The notes under the pieces are model-generated. The model saw only the letters and a list, made by a program, of their open reading frames with translations. It searched no databases and was not told where the DNA came from. A stretch of DNA of 64,000 nt from Branchipolynoe longqiensis (taxonomy: Eukaryota; Annelida; Polychaeta; Phyllodocida; Polynoidae): contig CM059192.1 in the NCBI GenBank assembly GCA_030323885.1, positions 69,628,877-69,692,876 on the forward strand, given 5' to 3'. Of the stretch, positions 28,101 through 43,100 are shown piece after piece; position 1 is the first letter of the stretch, and each line of letters begins with the position of its first letter. The translations under genes were made by a program, and so were the position numbers.

Positions 28101-31100
28101 TGAAAATTTCATATTTCATCGGACTATTAATCTATCTATATGATTTCATAGTTTTTCCGCAAAAATAGCGGGTAGTGATAAATAAGCATTTGAACTATAT
28201 ATATATATATAACACTTAGATTACAAAATCATGCGGTTATTTCCAAAACCCAGCCTTCCGATACTTTTTCTAATGGGTTGTTCAGCAGCCATGTCACAGG
28301 AAGATGGCTGTGGGAGTTTACTACCTCTCCCCCCCCCCCCCCCACACGCCATCCCCGAGGAAATCTATTACTAGCTTGACTCACAAAAAGATCGCTTCAT
28401 ACAAAGTAGAACTGGGGCTTGTACTGAAGGTAAGCTGTGTACAGGATGCTTCAAGGCTCTTGTGTTCTGTCTTAACGCAGAGTGCCCTTACAAGCCCTGC
28501 TCTCCTCCCTGGAGAAGGTCCTCCTGAACCAGACAGAAGACGCCGGGATGACCACCGTAGCCATTCAAGCGGAACTCTTTCTGCGCCTCCTGACCTCGGA
28601 TCTCGAGAAGATCGTTGGTGAGACCCCAATTAAATTTCTTTAAATTATTTTATTTAAAAAGAATTTTTTTTTTTTTTACAAATCTTTTAATTTCTTTTTT
28701 ATTACGATGAAATATACAATTATAGTTGCATAATCCGATCGTTTTGAGTTAGTATGATTTTTCAGAGATAAATATATTAATTTGACGGATAGTCTACCCT
28801 ACTTTGGTTTGAAGTAACTTTTATTTTGAATGGCTAACTTTTGAGATATTTTGGAAGCGCAAGCATGCAACGTTAGTTCTGGCAAGCACGCAAAAAGTCT
28901 GACACCAGGAACTGGGCAGATGCAGGGCGATGGCAGCAGCACCTGGAGGGAGAAGTCGGAAACAGAAAGGGGCCTGCCTAGTAGCAGACCAGTTCACTCC
29001 CCAGGTCGCTCACTGCCTGCCTCAAGGACCTGAACTAACAGTTGGATGTTACAGTAGTTAGTTGACATATCTCAGAACAATTACAAATAGAGTAGACAAC
29101 AATTACAAGACAATTACATAATTAATAGTACATGTATAATAAATTGATACATTCCAACAGGTTTTTAAAATTAAATTGACTCAGTATGCCTTTATAAGTG
29201 GCAATAAATACTGTCGTGGGGGTGATGAAAATGGGAAATACTGCACCTAGAGCGGGACTCGAACCCACATCTCTTTGCATTCCGGGCCAGTGTGCTAACC
29301 ATTAACCACCTAGGCTCCCTGATATAAACACTCCCCACGCCTACCTGTCTATGTGGTTACTTGCCTGAGAGGTCAGTGCAGACCACTACACTCGTCCCCC
29401 TGGAATTGTAAGTCTTGTAATGCTTACAATTATACATACAGGCAATGCATAACACTCATACACAGGGTAGGTTCACAACCATACAGCGCAAAGCTTTACA
29501 GGATCCTGATCACGGCACCAGTGTCTGGGGGTGATGAAATGGGAAATACTGGCTAGAGCGGGACTGAACCAATCTCTTTGCATCCGGGCCGTGTGCTAAC
29601 ATTACACACCTAGGCTCCCTGATTCACATCCCAGCTACCTGTCTTGTGGCTGCTGAGAGGTAGTGCAGACCATAATTAATAAATGCATCAGTATTTAAGT
29701 TTGATATGTAGAATAAAATCTAGCTGAATGTCTTGGTTTAAAAACAATTATTTTTTTTTTGATTCAGGCTGTATTTATACTGTCCATAGCATATATAATC
29801 CCGGGTACCCAGGCTTGTTTTCAATGCTGGCCAGTTGTAGTGTTGGTGTTATCTTATCACACAGTAGCTGCTGATAAGGTATTTGATTGCCTGCATTTCA
29901 GCAGCAGTTGGTCTGGTTAGTAGTCTATGTTAATTTGTTTTGATTTTCTTGGCATATATGTGTTTTATTTTTCCTACTCTTACTACTAGACTAGCCTACT
30001 CCTATTTACATATCATAGGCTTGTACGTAGCTGTGTGGTGTACATCTTAGCAACACATGTGGTAATATCAGGAAGGGTACATCCTTTAGGCAATGCATAG
30101 CTTTATAGTGCTGCTTCACTGATATACAGGTCCACAATCCTTTATCCGAAATTTTGAAATCCGAAAAGTTCTGGAAACCAAAGTTGTAGTATTATTACCA
30201 TCCTTAATAAACAGCAAATAATAACTATTTGACTTATTAGTACCAGCTTCTCAGAACGACCCATATATAATATACTGCGTATGTACGGGTGTAGGGTGCA
30301 TCATGTTGGGAGCCGTTGTGGGCTCCGCTAGAGATAGGTGTGATCCACCAGGTTAACGGCTGGTTCGGGTGGGAGAGTTGAGATGCCCTAGTTGGCATCA
30401 CCATCGAGATTGGCAGGTTCTAGTTCAATCCACCAGGGGGCGTCTGGGGCCCCTTCCACCTTGGGCTTGGTTTGCCTAGTCACTGCCTGCCCGACCAGCA
30501 CCGTAGGCACTTATCGGTGCCTGCTCGTCTTGGTTTTTTTCCCTTTTTTTTCTTATGTTCTTGTTACTGTTTATTCTAATTGATCGGTACATACACAGTA
30601 AAACCTTACATACACAGTACAATCTTCGAATTAGAGAGGTTTTACTGTGTGTATATTATATATATGTATATATATATAATATATACACAGGAAAACCTCC
30701 GATTTAGAGAGGCTTTACTGTATATGGTAAAATTATTCCATTTAAAAAACGGGGCACTATTAAACCTTGCTTGTAGTGCTGACTCCATGAATGACCTACT
30801 TACTGAACACTGTAAATGACCTACTTACTGGACACTGTAAATGACCTACTTAGTGGACGCTGTAAATGACCTATTTACTGGACACTAAATGTCACCTCTC
30901 CAGGGCGGAACCAGACGCTGAGCCGGCTGTCTATAGGGCGGCCCGAGCTGACCCGCCTCCTCCAGGTTTTGCCGCACCTCCCCATCCTCCTGGAGACCTT
31001 CATCGCCACAGCTGTCAACTCACCTGAACAGGTAGGCCCGCACGCATGCGCCCTCTCTACATTGGGGGTAGACTGTCAGTCCAATCTTCTGTGCATTGTG

Positions 31101-34100
31101 CTAGAGTGTCAATACTGTCTTATGTACACTGTGGTAGACTGTCAATAGTCTTCAGTACATTGTTGTGGACTGTCAATAAAGTCTTCTGAACACTGAGGTA
31201 GACTGTCAATACAGTATTATGTACAATGTGGTAGACTGTCAGTACAGTCTTCTGTACACTATGGTACACTGTCAATACAGTCTCTGTAGACTGTTGTGGA
31301 CTGTCAATAAAGTTGTCTGTACACCGTTACGGACTGTCAATACAGTTTTCTGTACACTGTTATGGACTGTCAATACAGTCTTCTGTACACTGTGGTAGAC
31401 TATCAATACAGTCTTCTGTACACTGTGGTAGACTGTTAATACAGTTTTCTGTACCCGGTTATAGACTGTCAATAGAGTTTTCTGTACACTGTTATGGACT
31501 GTCAATACAGTTTTCTGTACACTGTTATGGACTGTCAATACAGTTTTCTGTACACTGTTATGGACTGTCAATACAGTCTTCTGTACACTGTGGTAGACTA
31601 TCAATACAGTCTTCTGTACACTGTGGTAGACTGTCAATACAGTTTTCTGTACACTGTTATATACTGTCAATACAGTTTCTGTACACTGTTATGGACTGTC
31701 AATACAGTCTTCTGTACACTGTGGTAGATTATCAGTACAGTCTTCTGGACACTGTTATAGACTCCCAATACAGTTTTTGTACACTGTTATAGCCTGTCAA
31801 TACAGTTTTCTGTACATTGTGGTAGACTGTCAATACAGTCTTCTGTAAACTGTGGTAGACTGTCAACACAGTCTTCTGTACACTGTTATAGACTTCTAAT
31901 ACACACTTCTTTGCACTGTAATAGACAGTTAGTGTATGTCTGTACACTGGTAGACTGAATGCAGACTTCTGTGCACTGCAGTGAATGCAATGGAGACTTA
32001 TGTACACTGCAGTACACTGTCAATATTGTCTTCAGTAAACTGTGGTAGACTGTCAATGCGGTCTTCTGAAACCTGTGGTAGACTGTCAACACAGTCTCCT
32101 GTACACTGTGGTAGACTGTCAATGCTCTCAATGTAGACTGCTATGCACCGTGGGAGACTGTCATGCTTTTCTGTTCTGCCTATAGGTGGCAGTGTCGCTG
32201 AGGGGTGACCTTGGCTCGCTGTGTGACCTGCCACCCAGCTCCCTGGATGTACCACGTGACATGATTGGCCGCTTCGTGAAGGCACATGACTCCCTCTGCA
32301 GCCTGAGTGATGAGCGTTTGGTGCAGGAGCTCCAAGGGCTTTTCCACGTCAATGAACTACTGGGGATTGTGAGTGTCTAATTGTTCAATCAATCAATAGT
32401 TCCGTCCTCTAGTCAAGGGTTGGATGCAATGGTTCTCCACTTGTCCCGATGGTGTGCTGTTCTGATAGACTGTGAATAATTCAAGCCTGTCCACTGTGAA
32501 ATATTTGTAAACCATGACGTTCTTGGTCTCCCTCTCCCTCTGCTGCCATTCACCTTCCCTTCCAACAATGTACGGTATATTGAACTCTGACGAATGATGT
32601 GGCCAAAATAAATAAGTTTCTTTGTCTGTATAGTGGCAAACAAGCTTTTCTTATTTTTAATTTTTCTGAGAACTTCTTTGTTGGTGATCTTCTTTGTCCA
32701 TGATATTTTCATCATCCTTCGATAAGTCCACATCTCAAATGCTGCTAAACGTTTGTACATTTTCTTAGAGATTGTCCATGTCTCAGCCCCATACATTAGA
32801 GTAGTTGCTACTAATTGTTGCCCTCCCTTTTATTATTTGCTTATTTACATTACTCTTTTTCTTTTTGGTTAATGAATTTATTTGTCAAATATATATCTAT
32901 TGTCAGTGCCATAGCACTGGTCTTCCGACCATAAATGTTACAGATATCTAGGTATTTACACAAATAGGGCGGGGTTTAATTCAAGGTCATCTGCTCTCAT
33001 TCAAATAGTTGCCCTACCCTTTTTGAATGACAGCAGTCAACCTTGAATTAAACCCTGCCCTATTTGAATGATAGCAGACGACCTTGAATTAAACCCCACC
33101 CTATTTGCATACAACCTTTAATTAAGCCCCACCTTATAGACCTATTTCATATGACGTCAGCATGAGTATTTAGGTCAGTGCGCACGCTGCTTGGCTGCAG
33201 GATGACACACAGTCACACTGCAAACTCAATGGCTATGAGCAATCTTCATACAGGAAAAGTGAAATATCTCTAAAACCACACCACCTAGACACAAACTGCT
33301 TGGAACACACATAGAAAACATTCAATAAACAGATTATATTAAATTTATAAGGTTAGGATTCTGCTTTTCTATTAATTTTGAATAAAAGTTCCGTTTTGCA
33401 CTGCGCGTATCGGCAAACTCAGTGAGTAGTCAATGGCCGTGAGCAATCTTCTTACAGAAAAAGTGAAATATCTCTCAAACTACACCACCTAGAAACAAAC
33501 CCCTTCGCACTCAAACAGATAACATGCTTAACGAACAGATTACATTAAATTTATACGGTTCGGGTTCTGGATTTCTATTAATTTTGAATAAAACTAACGT
33601 TTTGCACTGCGCGAACCGGCAAACTCAATGCATTGTCAATGGCCGTGAGCAATCTTCATACAGAAAAAGTGAAATATCTCTAAAACTACACCACCTAGAC
33701 ACAAACCGCTTAGCACACAAACAGATGACATGCTTACCAAACAGATTATATTAAATTTATAAGGTTCGGATTCTAGATTTCTATTAATTTTGAATAAAAC
33801 TAACGTTTTGCAATGAGCATATTGACACTCAATGGCAGTGTGCCTTCATTCTGCAGCCAAGCTTCGTGCGCATATACAATGTTTGTAAACATTGAAATGG
33901 GTATATTTGAATGACATCATACAACCTTTAATTAAGCCCAACCCTATTTGAATGACAGCAGACGACCTATAATTAAAGTTGCGTAGTCCAATGGTTTTGA
34001 ATTTATGAAATTTTATGTGATAAATATATTAGGTTGATCGTTATAATCTACCTTACTTTAGTTTGAACTAACTTTTATTTTAAATGGCTAACTTTTAAGA

Positions 34101-37100
34101 TATTTGAAGTACAAAGGTACTAAATTAATTTAGGCAAGCACGCCAAAACTCTGAGTCTGACACCATACGTTTCTGCAGTCCCACGTTCTATTAAATTGGC
34201 TCGGTATTCCATTCCATATGCTGACAAAAGTTTGATAAGTGCACTCGTAGTTAAGTTAGATATATAGAATCAAATCTAGATAACTGCTTTGGTTTTGAAA
34301 ATTTGAAGTTTTCATCGATGCAGCTCTAAAACCCACCCTTTTGTACTATGTACGCACAGTTACGCCGCGCTCCTCCAGAGGGCAGCACGCTGAACATGAC
34401 GTCACTTCTGCTGACATCACAGAAGGGGTGGGCCCTATCACAGGTCCTCCTAGCAGGTGGCCTGCCAGGCGTGGACACCTCCTGGGTGGAGGAGATGGCC
34501 TGGGACGCCTCCATCAGCAGACTAGCACAACTCCTCCAGGACCCGGGGATGGTCGAGAGGTGAGGCTGCTCTTCTTTAGTTTCCACCCACTCACCCTACA
34601 ATATATAAAGGAATAATAATGCTAATTACAAGTCAAGATTGTTGTTTCCATTCCACCACAGCGAAACATATAATTTATAAAGGAATAGTAATCCAAATAC
34701 ATATCGTATGTCATATATCCCATTTTCACATACTTGCATATCACATGTCACATATCCCATTGTCACATACTTGCATATCACATATCACAACTCACATGTC
34801 CCATTGTCAAATACTTGCATATCGCATGCATGTCACTGAAGCCATATTTCATACCTTATATTTCAATTTCACTTGTTGCTTGTTGTGTATTGTTTGTTGC
34901 TTATTGCTTGTTACATATTGCTTGTTGCTTATTGCTCGTTGCGTATTGCCCATTGCGTGTTGCTTGTTGTGTATTGCTTGTCGCATATTGCTTGTTGCAT
35001 ATTGCTTGTTGCGTATTGCTTGTTGCGTATTGCTTGTTGCGTATTGCTCATTGCATATTGCTTGTTGCGTATTGCTCATTGCATATTGCTTGTTGCATAT
35101 TGCTCGTTGTGTATTGCTTGTTGCATATTGCTCGTTGCGTATTGCTCGTTGCGTATTGCTCATTGTGTATTGCTCGTTGCGTATTGCTCATTGCATATTG
35201 CTCGTTGCATATTGCTCATTGTGTATTGCTTGTTGCGTATTGCTCATTGGGTATTGCTTGTTGCATATTGCTCATTACATATTGCTCATTGCGTATTGCT
35301 CATTGCGTATTGCTTGTTGCGTATTGCTCATTGCGTATTGCTCGTTGCATATTGCTCATTGCGCATTGCTCATTGCGTGTTGCTCGTTGCGTATTGCTCA
35401 TTGCGTATTGCTCTTTGCATATTGCTAGTTGCGTATTGCATATTGCTTGTTGCACATTGCGTATTGCCTATCGTATGTTGTATAATGTGCTGCACGTCAA
35501 TGGAATTTCTGCTTAACACTTAACCCTTAATCTCCCACAGTCTTCCGGGCCTGTTCGGGTCAGGCCTGTCTGGTTTGGAGGAGACAGCCCGCAACGTAAC
35601 ATCCCTCCTCGGCCTCGACTCTCTCATCAACAAGGCCAACGCTCTCATGTCCATCTTCATCCGCGAGATGGTGCCACTAGTCCGTGAGTGTTTATTTGTA
35701 ACCCCCTCTCCACACACCCCGTGGTCTTGTTGGAATCGACCACTGTGGGGTGTGGATTCTACGCAAATATCAGGCTGGTATATTTTTCCCGATGGGAATG
35801 ACATGTATATAAAACCTCACTCCTTTACGCTGACCTTTGTCATGTTAGAAGGTCCCACTGGGCGCGGTGACCGAATCGGTAAGGGTTGAGCCTCACGTGC
35901 TGGAGATTGATTGATTGGTGGTTGCTTTACGCCATGTCGGCAGCATAGGCTATATTCACAACGAGAACTGTTTGTTATTTATTCAGACCATCAATTTTAC
36001 ATGTAAAAGCAGACAATCAATCTCACAATTATATATTTGTGTCCAAGGGAAAACACATTCAGGACTCGGGAATTCGCTTCCCAGTCGAGTCAAACCAATG
36101 GCTTATAAAATTGAGACTTGTCGCTACCTAGCCTGGCGCTCAGCATTAATAGGATAGTGCAAGGACTGGTTAGCTCAGTATCAGGATAATGTTATTTGAG
36201 TGGGATATTGGGTCATGGTGCCGGCAGTCTGATTTCTCAGTGGGGCAGCACTATAAAGTCATTTTTATGGCCCAGGGTAACAATCGCTACACAATATGTT
36301 GTTGCAGTTCACTGTATCTGCATATTCACTTAATACGAAGATTTGATCCCGTGTTTAAAACATGATCGCGAGACGTTCACCTCAATGACGGCACCATGTA
36401 TTCCAAATAGTGGGATATGCGTACAGTGGGAGTTTGTAAACTGCAGAGTTGTAAACCACTGTCTTGTGGTACAGGTTCTTGACAGAACCGAAGGCTAAGG
36501 GAGCAAACCCTAAACAGAAAACCATGTCACTGTGGCAGCATTAAAGGCGGTTGATGTATGGAACTCCCAACATCTCCCGACCAGCCACTGCAGGGACAAA
36601 TAGCTTTGCGCCTGTCTTGACATGATCTTGCCGGTGTGAAACCTCTATTTGCTCCCTGAGAGAGTGCCGCTGGTAACTTGCAAAAGCCAGCAGCACTTCA
36701 ACTCTTTTGCAGGCAGCTTTCATGAAATGTATCAAGAGAAACCTGAAGCTGAGAGACATTAAGACTGACTCATGGACGCAACTCTCACAGCAGAGAGCTA
36801 AATGGAGAGCAGCAGTCAAGTAATGAAAGCAGTCTTTGTCGCATCGCGACCGACAGCATGATGATGATGATGGGAGTTTGTTGACAAACTTTGACTTTGT
36901 AGCTGCTATATAAAATAAGTTTGCTTGTCTTGTTTCATGTGAGCCAGTGATATCACAATTATAATGACACCGATTTGCAAATGTCATCAGCAGTCTGTTT
37001 CGCACCAAATCATACATAAATAATAACACTCCATGCTTATATTGGTAAATAAAGCAGGGAAGACCCCTGGATTGGAGCAAATTCACGATGTATAGTATTT

Positions 37101-40100
37101 TGTCCTTAGGACGATAAATGGCCTATCACAGTATCATTGATCTCATCATGGAGGTAACAAAGAACCATATGATGTCTGTAATTAAAGTGGAAGCGTCATT
37201 TAGATGTCAGACTGAGTGTGGTGTTCTGTAACTATGCGCAGGGGCTAACCTGACGACGGCCGACCTACTCGGAGGCCGACCAGCGACGACGAATCTGGTG
37301 CGACTTGTTCACAGTGCGCCTGTCGTGTTTGATGTCCTGCTCAACACTCTGCTAACGAAGCCTGACAAGGTAGGTAGGCCTGTGTATATTGCAGGTTCCT
37401 TGAAAACCTGGAAAGTCCTAGAATTTGAGGATTCAAGATCCCAGGCCTGGAATTTGTCTAAAGGTCCTTGAAAATTCTGGAAAATAAAAAATCATGAATA
37501 TATTTTTTAATGCCTATATTATTTTTAAATAAATAATAGCTTGGGTGTCACATGTTCCTTATTCATTGATTTGGGATGTTTTGTATTTAATGTCATTTTG
37601 GTGGGTTTTGTTATCCTGCCTCTTGATTAGAGAAAAATTCAAACTTTACATACATTCCTTGTTAATTGTTAACGTTATTACTTTAGTGGTCGAGTCAAAC
37701 CAATGACGTAAAAATTTAGACTTGTCGCTTCCTATCCAGGCGCTCGGCATTATTAGGATAGGGCAAGGACTGATTGGCTAAGTGTCTGGATAATGTGACT
37801 GAGCAGTCTCCCAGTGTGGCAGCACTATAAAGTCGCCTTGAGTGCAACTTGTCACAAGTCGGTGCCCATCCTAATTTGACCCTAGATGTTGCCAGGACGT
37901 AAAGCCCCACGAACCAACCAACCAGGATGGGTCCTGACTTGGGACAGTGCACGCTCATGGCATCGTTATTATAGTGTTACCACACCGGATACCAGGCGGC
38001 TGGCACCATAACCCAATTTCCCACACAGCCATATTATCCTGATAATGAGCTAGCCAATTATTGCCTTATCCTAGTAATGCTGAGGACTAGGCTAGTTAAC
38101 AGCAAGCATAAATTTTGTAAGTCATTAGTTTGACTCGGCCAGGAACTTTCCGCACGAGAAGCCTTCGCTCTTGCCAATTCAGCCATCGCGTGTGATCCAT
38201 GAAACCAAAATGAAAATAGAGTCTTGAATTCCTATCAAAAACAGCCTTGAAATAGCTTTGAATTCCGTATCTTCACAAGTGTACGGACCCTGGATGTATC
38301 CTTTGTCCTTTCATACCCCATGGGATGATACTTCCCGGTCCATCCATTACAAATGTGAACTACTGTTATTATTTTTAAAGCGTAATCATGTTGGCGCTAA
38401 CCAATCTTTCTTTGTATGTGTCCTTTTCCTTGTAGCTGAAACTGCTCCTGATGAGTGACGCTGCCGGACTGTGTGCTGATGACCTGGACCCTGATGTGTT
38501 TGTGGTTCCAGCGAACCTCTCAGACACCTTCTGGTTGTCGCGTCACCAGTTCTGCTCTGTGGACTGGAAGGCGCTCGCACAGGAAATCAGCGACAAGTTC
38601 GCTGCATTGGAACTCGAGAAGCTGGTAGGTGCAATTCACAGCATACGCCACTTCTGGGGAGACCGAAGTTACGGCCTCGGTCACAATACGGCTTGCGACC
38701 ACTTTGCAACTAAAAGCCAGTGACCTCCTTGCGACCAAAGCAAAAAAAAAGTCAGGAAAAACAATGGTTGGGGATCAGTCGCCGATCGATCGCCGACTAG
38801 TAGGCGATCATGGCCGAATTTTGGAGGGTGGTTGGCGACCAGTCGATGACCGGTTATTCAAGTTATTCAAGTTATTCAAAAGCGATGGGCATGAGCAAGC
38901 AAAGGTACAGGTGGGCGCATTGAAAAATTGTGTTCACTTTCGACTACCTAGCAACCTTCCTTGTTTGGTGGTCGCAAGGTGGTCACAAGCGATTGCAAGC
39001 AAACCGAACTCCCGAGGCCTGCGCTCTGGCGATTGGGCCACCGGGCCTGGTAACATCCATTTAATAGAACTTGTTATTGCTGAAACCTATGGTATCCAGC
39101 ATTTTGATGTGCATGCCGAAATTAATCGGTATGATTTTAGTAAGGTAGCTTATAAGGATCAACCTTATAAAATATTAAATCCGTAGAAATCCCAACTGCA
39201 GTGCACTTGGAACTACTAGTAATAGCCATTGGTGTAATAACATGATGTAATAACATGATGTAATAGTTAAAGACAAATCAGCTCCTATGTATTGGGTTCG
39301 AACTGAAATAGCCCATTCTCTGACATCACACCACAAAGCAAACAAAAGGAAGAAATTGGAGATAGTCCGCGCCTGTGCCTGAAAAATCGCCCGCCCCTGA
39401 TTAAAAATTGTTTAATTCAAAACAAAAGAGTGTTAAAAATGGATTGGGCTAGCAGCAATTCCACTTTCGTATCAATTTTTAAGTCTAATTATGACCTTAA
39501 ATACTCTCAGCTGACGTCACCAATGGACGGCCCGTCTAACCTCACCCGGCTGGTAGAGAGTGCAAAGGGCGTGCGTGACGTCATAGGCCTTCTGGAGGGC
39601 GCTCCTCCCCGCATCGACCAAGCCCTAATGGCGTGGGTATCGGCCCTCTCCTGGACAGCAATAGCCGAACGGGCTACAACAGATGGCTGGGGAACAGACG
39701 GAGGGCTCACCAAGTAGGTCACCTTAACACTTGTGGAATGTTTTTATTTTATTTTATTTTTGATATATCAGTCTTGTAGTTCATCAGTTAATTTTCCCTT
39801 TCTTGTTCCGGATTAAATATATTAGGCGAAAGTATTTCATCCGGTAATTCTCTGAAATTGGGCACCAGATATTTGCTTTCCGCATTACGATGGTGATAAT
39901 TAATGCTTTTGTTTTGGTGTAGCAAGTATGTTAGCTATGCTACATGTATTTAATCTATTCCACAAAATGTAAAAAAAAAAATTATGCTTGTATGATTTTA
40001 TGCTAAAGTGAAAAAGTGAAAATTGACACATCAACAGAATACATTTACCCAAACTGTAAAATAAATATTTTCGTTCAACTTTTTTCTTGTAAGACGTAAT

Positions 40101-43100
40101 CTTGGTTGCTTAATTGTAAGTGGTGAAATACCTCTTTTTTAACTCTGACATATACACATGTAAACCTTTATACAAACATGGATTCTGCCATTATTTGGAA
40201 TGTTTTTTGCTATTATTTGGAAGGTTTTCACTTTTGGTTTCCATGTCACACTTTAGTGCCCAGTCATATAAGCTATTTGTGTGGGTTAGTTGGGCTAGAA
40301 GAAATAAAGATATCAGGTTAGACATTTCAAACTTCAGGAATGACAAGCACCATGAGACTATTATTACTGTCCAGAGGTGAAAACAAGTTTTTTTTTGTGG
40401 CAAGTTTTTTGATTCTGCCCATAATGTATAAGCTCCCGTGAGGGTGCTTGTTTCCAATGCTGGACAGCTGTGATACTGGATTGGTCTAGTCCCGCACTCA
40501 GGAGTGTTTACCTGATCTTTCTCGGGCCAACCTTTTGCGTTTTTGTGTGTTAGTAGTTTCTATATTAGTTTTTTTAAATTTGCAAAGCTTTTTCCTAACC
40601 TGTATATGATAACTTAGCCTACTATGTACATCTACGCAGATGACATACAGGCCTGAGGGAGAGGATCCCATCCCATCCCATTGTGGTTTGTCACAGTATC
40701 CTTTCACCCACGCCATGTCGTTAGATAGTAAATTAGATAGTTATTAGACTTATCTGTTATGGGCAGCATAAATACACTGTCACGTACGAAAAAGAGATTG
40801 ATAATTACAACAACAGTAAATGGTTGTGTGAACATGACTATACCTGCATAGCAGTGTGTCCTTCTCACCATCACCTGCCTCATCTACCCCCTCAGGCTTC
40901 CAGACCAGGTGTCCCTGCTTGAGCCGCTGCTCGCCAACCTGACTGCCTCCATGTCGCTGGGTCCGTCATTGTACAAGGCTGAGCGGGTCACAGGACTCCT
41001 GCTGCAAAGTCTCAACGAGCAACTCATCCCGCTCATTGGTAGGACATTGATTATTGGGCATTGATAGGACATTGATTATTGCTGATTGGTAGGTCATTGA
41101 TTATTGCTGCTTATAGGACATGGTTATTGCACATTAGTAGGACATTGATTATTGCGCATTGATAGGGCATTGATTATTGGACATTGGTAGTACAATGATT
41201 ATTGTGCACTGATAGGCCATTGATTATTGGACATTGGTAGGGCATTGATTGTGCACTGGTAGGACATTGGTTATTGCGGATCAGTAGGACTATGATTATT
41301 GTGCATTGATAGGGCATTGATTATTGTGCACTGGTAGGACATTGATTATTGTGCATTGATAGGGCATTGATTATTGGACATTGGTAGGGCATTGATTATT
41401 GTGCTCTGGTAGGACATTGGTTATTGCGCATTGGTAGGACAATGATTATTGTGCATTGATAGGGCATTGATTATTGGATATTGGTAGGACATTGGTTATT
41501 GTGCACTGGTAGGACATTGGTTATTGCACATTAGTAGGACATTGATTATTGCTGATTGGTAGGTCATTGATTATTGCTGATTGTAGGACTTTGGTTATTG
41601 CATATTGATAGGACATTGCTTATTGTACATTGATAGGACATTGATTATTGGGTGACATTGATTATTGTGCATTGGTAGGATTTTGATTATTGCGCATTGA
41701 TAGACCATTGACTCTTGCTGATTGTAGGACATTGATTATTGTGCATTGATAGATCATTGATTATTGCTGATTGTAGGACATTGATTATTGCGCATTAATA
41801 GGACATTGAATATTGCTGATTGGTAGGACATTGAATATTGCTGATTGGTAGGACATTGATTATGCACCCATTCATCCACGCACTCACTCACTGTAAATCC
41901 TAAGTTCTATAGACATCCCGATTATGTGAGTAGGCCTACACCTCTGATCTTCAAACTAACCACTTATTAAGTTAAACCATCTGAATGCCCCGCCCCTTGT
42001 TGGTAGTCTCACTACACCTCACTGCTATGTAGAATGCCTTCCTCCGTTTCAGGTGCGAATCTCACCCTGGAGGAGCTCTTTCCAGGCCGACCGGAAGTGG
42101 CTCGACTGGCGCGCCTTCTACCGGACATTCCTGTCATAGTGGAGGCCCTGTTGTACGAGTCGGTAGTCCGGTACAGCACGGTAAGTTTTAATCTGCTCTG
42201 CACAGTTGGCAAATTGCGCTTTTCTGATTCAAATGTGAAATTGAGCGATTTAAATTTCCCTTCCCGCGTCCACCCTCCCCCCCCCCCCACCCCCGCTCCC
42301 CATCCCCGATCAAAGACTTCTAATGTTGATACTTATTGCTGCCTTGCCTGGTGCTCGGCATTACTGTCTATTGTTTTGGGGGAGTTTTACGTCCTGGCAA
42401 CATCTTGTCAAAACACACCAGAATGCACCATTTTGTGTCATTTCTTTCTAAAAATGTCCAAAGAGGGCGACCTCTCGGCCCCCACCCTCTTTCGGTCATG
42501 CTGTGTCTACTTGGCACCTCTGTATTTGACAACAAAAATTATAACCAAATTTGTCTTTAAAGTCAAACAGAAAAGACTAAGGCTGCCCTGTTTGTTGTTA
42601 GGTTGGCGCCGTGGCGGCTGGTCATGTGGGCGCCCTGTGTGAACCCGGCGCCTTCACAGCTCTGCCCGCGTCCGTCACCGCGCACTTCTCCCCCGTCAGG
42701 GGGCGCCTCTGCACCATCAATTACACCCTGGTGGCCGAGCAGCTCAAGGACGCAGGCGGATACGACGCCATCTTAGCCGTTGTACGTATTTCATGGTTTC
42801 CGTCCTTGTAGTTTGCTTTCCTTCCTTCCTTCCTTCCTTCCTTTCTGTCTTTCGTTCAGTCTTTCATTCATCTTTCGTTTTGTCTTTCGTTCTGTCTTTC
42901 GTTCTGTCTTTCATTCTGTCTTTTGTTCTGTCTTTCGTTCTGTCTTTCATTCTGTCTTTCATTCTGTCTTTCATTCTGTCTTTCATTCTGTCTTTCATTC
43001 TGTCTTTCATTCTGTCTTTCATTCTGTCTTTCATTCTGTCTCTCATTCTGTCTTTCGTTCTGACTTTCATTCTGTCTTTTGTTCTGTCTTTCATTTTGTC

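Noticed and set aside
28304..28621. 105-codon frame overlapping exon D4
   Set aside because: Out of phase with flanking exons C4 and A5; the in-phase reading (28481-28617) has D-type sequence and proper splice sites.
34619..35523. Three overlapping + strand frames of 216-269 codons
   Set aside because: They arise from the 14-bp minisatellite, which lacks stops in every + frame. Composition is purely repetitive and the region lies inside the C5-D5 intron.
36541..37086. 181-codon minus-strand frame
   Set aside because: It is antisense to a decayed LINE ORF2 C-terminus and shows no family motif of its own.
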